DNA from: Staphylococcus cornubiensis
GTDB taxonomy: Bacteria; Bacillota; Bacilli; Staphylococcales; Staphylococcaceae
DNA: 64,000 nucleotides
Assembly: GCF_900183575.1 (NCBI RefSeq)
Contig: NZ_FXUZ01000005.1
Location: 120,456-184,455 of the forward strand
Direction of reading: 5' to 3'
Below are positions 60,261-64,000 of this stretch, piece after piece. Under the pieces are notes generated by a model. That model had not been told where the DNA came from, did not search any database, and was given only the letters and a program-made list of their open reading frames with translations. The stretch's first letter is position 1. Every line of letters begins with the position of its first letter. The position numbers and the translations under genes are program-made.

Positions 60261-60780
60261 TAAATAGTGAATGAAGCTATAATGCAATAATGTATGTATA
60301 ACATAATCAAGTAATGAAATTAATGATAAGGGAGTATGGAGTAAAGAATTGAATTAGTTTGCATGGTCTATGTATCTTAAAGGTGTTGAAGGAGATACAC
60401 CGAAGTATGCAGTACCAATTCTTGAAACAGACTTTAGTGATTTACCATCTACACATACGACAGTCGGATCACTTGATCGGTTTCGAGATAAGACAATGAG
60501 CATTAACAGAAGCGGGAGTAACTGTTGAATTCCATTTATATCCAGTTAGATACTAGAGTTTGAAGTGATAAATCTTGATTCGGATGCTGAAATAAGTAAA
60601 AGAGCAGTTACTGAATATAATATAAGTATAAATATGCCACTAGATATTTTAAGGGGTATTTATTCACTTTTATAAAATCATCTGCTAAGATAGTGTGGAA
60701 GATTTTTATAGGAGCTGATTATAATGCGACATATAAATATGTCATACATCATACGCTATAGTACTCTAACTCAAAGATAA
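60261..60780. other. Decayed region upstream of fusC
   Basis: No intact gene is seen. It holds hydrolase remains (listed as a pseudogene) and, near fusC, a 7-bp inverted repeat GACATAT / ATATGTC (60728-60743) with a -10-like TATAGT after it. These may be the fusC promoter region. Confidence 0.6.
60358..60556 (+). pseudogene. Remnant of an alpha/beta-hydrolase (esterase) gene
   Basis: Frame 60358 reads FAWSMYLKGVEG, then LPSTHTTVGSLDRFRDKTM. After a frame change near 60490 the sequence continues ALTEAGVTVEFHLYP, then stops at 60554. Order and spacing match the C-terminal part of the esterase/lipase family, where the catalytic Asp and then the peptide before the catalytic His lie. The N-terminal half and the nucleophile are gone. 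Confidence 0.7.
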
Positions 60781-60845
60781 GAAGTACTTAGTTATGAATA
60801 GCATTCATTTCACAAAGTACTTCAACAAAAATGGAGGAATATGAA
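60781..60845 (+). promoter_or_regulatory. fusC translational attenuator
   Basis: Perfect 9-bp inverted repeat GAAGTACTT (60781-60789) / AAGTACTTC (60815-60823) brackets a short leader gene (60794-60844) which ends one base before the fusC ATG and contains the fusC ribosome site GGAGG. This is the layout of inducible resistance genes, as reported for fusB. Confidence 0.7.
60794..60844 (+). CDS. fusC leader peptide
   Basis: A 16-residue frame, MNSIHFTKYFNKNGGI, terminated at 60842-60844. The GGA GGA codons at its end are the Shine-Dalgarno sequence of fusC, so translating the leader would affect initiation at fusC. Ribosome stalling by fusidic acid could thus alter folding of the leader stem; this is an inference from the fusB model. 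The ribosome site of the leader itself is weak (AAGATAAGAAG). Confidence 0.5.
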   Translation: MNSIHFTKYFNKNGGI

Positions 60846-61484
60846 ATGAATAAAATAGAAGTGTATAAGTTTGTTAAAGTAAAGCAGTTAGTATATCAAT
60901 TGATTAAGTTATATCGTACAAACGATATGAATTCCCATAAAACACAAAAAGATTTTTTACTAAATGAAATTAATGATATCTTTAAAGAAAAAGATATTGA
61001 TATCTCGGACTTTATTACATCGATTGACGATGTAAAATTAACTAAGAAAAAAGCAGAACATCTTTTAAATGAATTAAAAGTGTACATCCAAGATTTTGAA
61101 ATACCTTCATCAAGTCAACTGGAGAAAATTTTTCGTAAAGTAAAAAAATTAAAGAGACCAGATATAAATTTAATTGATACAAAAGAAATTTCATATTTAG
61201 GATGGAATGATAATTCTTCTAACCGAAAATATATCGTTTATAAAAATTTAGATGATAAATTCGAAGGTATATATGGCGAAATTTCACCAAATAAAGTAAA
61301 AGGATTCTGTAAAATTTGTAATCAGGAATCCGATACATCACTCTTTCTCAATAAAACTAAACATAATAAGAGTAGTGGAACATATACTAAAAAAGGAGAT
61401 TACATTTGTTATGACAGTTTTAAATGTAATCAGAACCTAGATGATATAAATAATCTTTACGAATTTATTGTTAAAATAAAATAG
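60846..61484 (+). CDS. fusC: Fusidic acid resistance protein FusC (FusB family)
   Basis: A 212-residue EF-G-binding protein that frees fusidic-acid-stalled EF-G from the ribosome. ATG 60846 (MNKIEVYKFVKVKQLVYQ) has GGAGG eight bases upstream and yields the recognised FusC length. The N-terminal helical domain runs to about residue 80; the C-terminal domain carries the four-cysteine zinc site Cys155, Cys158, Cys188 and Cys194 in GFCKICNQES and YICYDSFKCNQ. It is intact. It sits just inside the right end of the SCC-like element, as in other SCC-borne fusC carriers. Confidence 0.96.
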   Translation: MNKIEVYKFVKVKQLVYQLIKLYRTNDMNSHKTQKDFLLNEINDIFKEKDIDISDFITSIDDVKLTKKKAEHLLNELKVYIQDFEIPSSSQLEKIFRKVKKLKRPDINLIDTKEISYLGWNDNSSNRKYIVYKNLDDKFEGIYGEISPNKVKGFCKICNQESDTSLFLNKTKHNKSSGTYTKKGDYICYDSFKCNQNLDDINNLYEFIVKIK

Positions 61485-61488
61485 ATCC

Positions 61489-61535
61489 AAACAGCCCTGA
61501 TCTTTAGAACTAATGATCAGGGTTGTTATATTTTG
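61489..61535 (+). terminator. fusC terminator
   Basis: AACAGCCCTGATC / GATCAGGGTTGTT arms with a 12-base loop, then TATATTTTG. Confidence 0.9.
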
Positions 61536-61559
61536 TACCTCACTCTTAATCGATACGCT

Positions 61560-61594
61560 GAAGCGTATCATAAATAAAGCTAAAAAATAGGTTG
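61560..61594 (+). repeat. Right SCC attachment repeat (attR)
   Basis: GAAGCGTATCATAAATAA followed by the same AT-rich tail as attL (33/35 identical). It fits the SCC integration consensus perfectly. Just inside it, GATACGCT (61552-61559) is the complement of AGCGTATC (61562-61569), the terminal inverted repeat expected at an SCC boundary. Confidence 0.92.
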
Positions 61595-61620
61595 TAAAAA
61601 ATATAATATGAGGTGAATTA

Positions 61621-62277
61621 ATGGAAAATAATATATGGACAGCATTGATAACTGGAGTAGTTTTATATGGCTCTAAAGAATGGATAAGGTTATACGTTGA
61701 TACCAGAATTGCTAATACAAAGTTAAATTTAGAAACACTTTATCCAATTTATACAGAATGTTTTATTTCAGTTAAGAAAATGATAGGAGCGTACAGAACT
61801 CCATTTACACAAGAAGGAACTTTTGAAAGAGTTAATCAAGATTTATTAAAAGATTTAAATCAAGAATATCAAGATCTTTATTTGCAAAATATAAATTATA
61901 GAAAACTTTTAAGTCTAAAACAACATGTCAGACTGATGGAAGAGTTAAAACATGATTTTAATAATATTTTTAGCACTAACCAGGTATTTTTTGATTATGA
62001 TTTTGTAGCCAAAACTATAGAATGTGTCCATGAATATGAAAGCGATTTAAGTTATTTGAATAATATGGTTGATTTTTGTGTGGATAATGAAGAAAACTTA
62101 AATTTTGAAAATATTTTCACTCATGAATATAAAAGAAAATTGCTATATTATGAACGATATTTAGATTCATTTGAAGATCAATTTAGAAAACGATTTAAAC
62201 TTGGTAGAGAAAGTAAAATAAGTATTATTAAAAGAAAGTGGAAACGCTTTTTAAATAAAATAAAAGGCAGATATTGA
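61621..62277 (+). CDS. Membrane-tethered coiled/helical protein, unknown function
   Basis: A 218-residue protein with one short N-terminal hydrophobic segment (ENNIWTALITGVVLYGSKEWI, about residues 2-20), followed by an almost entirely helical charged domain with many Lys/Glu/Tyr residues (YQDLYLQNINYRKLLSLKQHVRLMEELKHDF), likely coiled coil. The C-terminus is very basic (KRKWKRFLNKIKGRY). GAGGTG precedes the ATG. It is the first gene beyond attR, 26 bases after it. No family was recognised. Confidence 0.65.
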   Translation: MENNIWTALITGVVLYGSKEWIRLYVDTRIANTKLNLETLYPIYTECFISVKKMIGAYRTPFTQEGTFERVNQDLLKDLNQEYQDLYLQNINYRKLLSLKQHVRLMEELKHDFNNIFSTNQVFFDYDFVAKTIECVHEYESDLSYLNNMVDFCVDNEENLNFENIFTHEYKRKLLYYERYLDSFEDQFRKRFKLGRESKISIIKRKWKRFLNKIKGRY

Positions 62278-62448
62278 AAAACACTATAACTTCTTTGAGA
62301 AAAGTATGTGAAGGTGAAACCAAAGCTTAGCGTCCAGACAAATATATATAATATTAAATATACAAGTTAAGTAGCCTTAAATTATTAATATTCTGGTGTG
62401 TAAATTAGATTATAAATAGTAATATTGCACAAAAGGAGGTTTGCTATA

Positions 62449-63180
62449 ATGACAAATATAATCCATCCGTTACAACATATTGAATCTGCTAACATGAATG
62501 ATTTGCATGATCAGATCCCATTTAATTACTCTATATTAGAAAACTTATCCTTTGATTTTGAGAAAACTGATTCATTTTTTGATTTAACAAAAAGTCACGA
62601 AATCGAGTATTGGCAAAATATGTTATTTAATCGCATGAACCTTCTAATTCGAAATTATACATACATGTTATTCTACTATAATCAACGTATACCTGATGAA
62701 ATTTGGTATAAGTCACCTGGTTCAAAAGGACAATCAGTTGAATTTTTTCCTAATTTTAAAGACGAAGACTTTACTAAACAATTTAATTTTAATTACTTTT
62801 CTGAATATTTCTTTTTTCAAGGGTTTAGCATATTTGAGTTACTGGGACATATTATAGTAAATATTTATGATATACAATTAAAAAGTCATGAAATTAGTTT
62901 TAATAAAGCAATAAATAAACTTAAAGATAAAGATTCATTAAAATTTTATGCACTAGATAAAATCCGTAATTCCCATGAGTTTGAAAATGCAGCTAAACAT
63001 AGACACGACATTACCCATAATCAACATCCACAGTATATATCTTCAGGTATAACTAACTATGACAACGGTATGGTTACTGCGGGTATTGGTGATTTCACTA
63101 CATCTCAAAAAGTTAAGGAAATAATGGATGGTATGCTAAAGTGTTTAGAACAGTCGATAGAAATTTTAAATGGAAAGTAA
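62449..63180 (+). CDS. HEPN-domain protein (Cthe_2314-like)
   Basis: A 243-residue soluble, mostly helical protein. ATG 62449 has AAAGGAGG about nine bases upstream; a longer frame begins before that site. The segment HEFENAAKHRHDITHN contains R185-x4-H190, the R-X4-6-H motif of HEPN ribonuclease domains, inside a conserved-looking helix, and an earlier aromatic-rich helix bundle (RNYTYMLFYYNQRIPDEIWYKSPGSKG) fits the family of Cthe_2314-type HEPN proteins by recollection. HEPN proteins are often RNA-cleaving effectors of toxin-antitoxin or abortive-infection systems. A nucleotidyltransferase partner was not seen next to it. Confidence 0.7.
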   Translation: MTNIIHPLQHIESANMNDLHDQIPFNYSILENLSFDFEKTDSFFDLTKSHEIEYWQNMLFNRMNLLIRNYTYMLFYYNQRIPDEIWYKSPGSKGQSVEFFPNFKDEDFTKQFNFNYFSEYFFFQGFSIFELLGHIIVNIYDIQLKSHEISFNKAINKLKDKDSLKFYALDKIRNSHEFENAAKHRHDITHNQHPQYISSGITNYDNGMVTAGIGDFTTSQKVKEIMDGMLKCLEQSIEILNGK

Positions 63181-63259
63181 ATATTAATTTTTCTTGTTTA
63201 AAGATAAATAATATTAGTAAGGCGTTTAATATAAACAAAGTAAAAGGAAAGTTGAGATT

Positions 63260-64000
63260 ATGACGAAAAATACTTTTAGAGAAAGAATTCAAAAAACATA
63301 TACAAAAAAAGATCTTGAGAAAGCTTTAGGTCTTAAAAATAAAGCTCAATTACAGAAAAGAATTGATAAATTAGTTGATATTTATAAGGTTGATATGAAG
63401 AAATTCCAAAAAAATTCTGGCGAGAGCGAAAGAGCTGCATATAGTTTCAACGGTGTTGCTTTTGATATATTATGTGTCTTATTAAATAATATGACAGATG
63501 ATAATATACCGAAAGCAATTACGAATGAAGATGTAAGGTTGAGAAAAGATGCGATAGGGCATATTGATATTACCCAATATGCGAATTTTATTAAAAATGT
63601 TAAGAATGACATAGATAAAATTGAATTTAAACCATTAAAGTTACATATACATGCACAAAAAGCATACCAAGATGTAAAAAAGGTGTTTGATTCAGGGAGT
63701 AAAATAAACGATAAGTTACAATTAGCTTCTGAAGTAATGAGTCAATTACCTATAGATAAACAAGTGGAATTAAGTGACAAAATTGCACTTGCTATACACG
63801 AAACTATTTATTCATCATTTTCAGAAAGCAAATATAATGAACGAATTAATGAACATCATCAAACGAGTGAAAGGTCAAGTCAGCATGATTTTCGATATAA
63901 TTATTTTGTAAATCAATTAACAGATAATGTAATAACTGAAGGTATAGATGAAGAGAGAGCATTTATTTATGATAGAGATGAACAATTAGATTGGTTATTA
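63260..64000 (+). CDS. Unknown protein, incomplete at the window edge
   Basis: A frame of 247 codons open to the last base, so the 3' end is missing. It starts MTKNTFRERIQKTYTKKDLE with AGTTGAG upstream. The first 45 residues look like a helix-turn-helix (LEKALGLKNKAQLQKRIDKLV). The rest is rich in Lys, Asp, Gln and predicted helices, with DEQLDWLL at the visible end. No signal or membrane segment is seen. It may belong with the HEPN gene upstream (gap 79 bases). I cannot name it. Confidence 0.65.
   Translation, partial: MTKNTFRERIQKTYTKKDLEKALGLKNKAQLQKRIDKLVDIYKVDMKKFQKNSGESERAAYSFNGVAFDILCVLLNNMTDDNIPKAITNEDVRLRKDAIGHIDITQYANFIKNVKNDIDKIEFKPLKLHIHAQKAYQDVKKVFDSGSKINDKLQLASEVMSQLPIDKQVELSDKIALAIHETIYSSFSESKYNERINEHHQTSERSSQHDFRYNYFVNQLTDNVITEGIDEERAFIYDRDEQLDWLL

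Larger units (their letters stand above)
54500..61577 (+). mobile_element. SCC-like element carrying fusC, without ccr or mec
   Basis: About 7.1 kb between two direct repeats containing the SCC integration core, inserted at the 3' end of rlmH. Base composition drops sharply to AT-rich compared with the core genome. Contents in order: membrane protein, minus-strand small peptide, lipoprotein, poly-serine protein, IS257-type element, DinG-like helicase, small unknown gene, decayed hydrolase, fusC. No ccrA, ccrB, ccrC or mec gene is present, so it cannot move itself and would need recombinase from another element. Boundaries are seen; the mobility history is inferred. Confidence 0.85.

Noticed and set aside
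60565..60675. A 36-codon frame after the hydrolase remnant
   Set aside because: No ribosome site and no resemblance to a family; it is probably residual AT-rich sequence.
54500..61577. Search for mecA, mecC, ccrA/B/C, czr or other classic SCC cargo
   Set aside because: None of the complete frames resembles them; the only resistance gene is fusC.

Overview
The window is the replication-origin region of a coagulase-positive-type Staphylococcus that is not S. aureus. The conserved block noc-rsmG-mnmG-mnmE-rnpA-rpmH / oriC-dnaA-oriC-dnaN-yaaA-recF-gyrB-gyrA-nnrD-hutH-serS-azlCD-metX-gdpP-rplI-dnaB-purA-tRNA-walRKHIJ-rlmH has the staphylococcal order. Protein divergence from S. aureus, and the extra genes around it, suggest the S. 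intermedius/pseudintermedius group or a close relative such as hyicus or schleiferi. That species call is an inference.

Left arm (1-15.9 kb), accessory metabolism and stress: the 3' part of metE; two small membrane proteins; urease maturation genes ureEFGD without ureABC; a mepR-mepA multidrug efflux pair with matching operators; a CstA-type pyruvate/peptide transporter with a cre site; a quinone-stress operon mhqR-mhqE-flavin reductase-mhqD with its operator; and an XRE regulator/membrane protein pair.

Core (15.9-45.8 kb): genes left of oriC point left and genes right of it point right, as expected for divergent replication. The bipartite oriC has DnaA boxes on both sides of dnaA. A DsbA-like thiol oxidoreductase and a parS-like site sit between dnaN and yaaA. 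A T-box leader controls serS and a SAM-I riboswitch controls metX.

45.8-54.5 kb: a YitT membrane protein, tRNA-Glu and tRNA-Asp, a 22-residue amphipathic peptide next to an SdpI-family protein, the walRKHIJ cell-wall regulon operon, a DnaA-box cluster and rlmH.

Right end (54.5-64 kb), strongly AT-rich: an SCC-like element of about 7.1 kb begins in the 3' end of rlmH. It is bounded by 35-bp direct repeats (33/35 identical) that contain the SCC integration core. It carries fusC (fusidic acid resistance) with a leader peptide/attenuator, a complete IS257/IS431-type element, a DinG/XPD-like iron-sulfur helicase with a small companion gene, a lipoprotein and a poly-serine secreted protein, an undescribed 29-residue membrane peptide, and a decayed hydrolase. 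It has no ccr recombinase and no mec gene. Beyond the right repeat lie three unfamiliar genes, one with a HEPN motif and the last running off the window; they may belong to a second element or a defence island.

A family of about 130-140 bp long-hairpin repeats (three good copies, three degenerate) is scattered through intergenic spaces and shows compensatory base changes.
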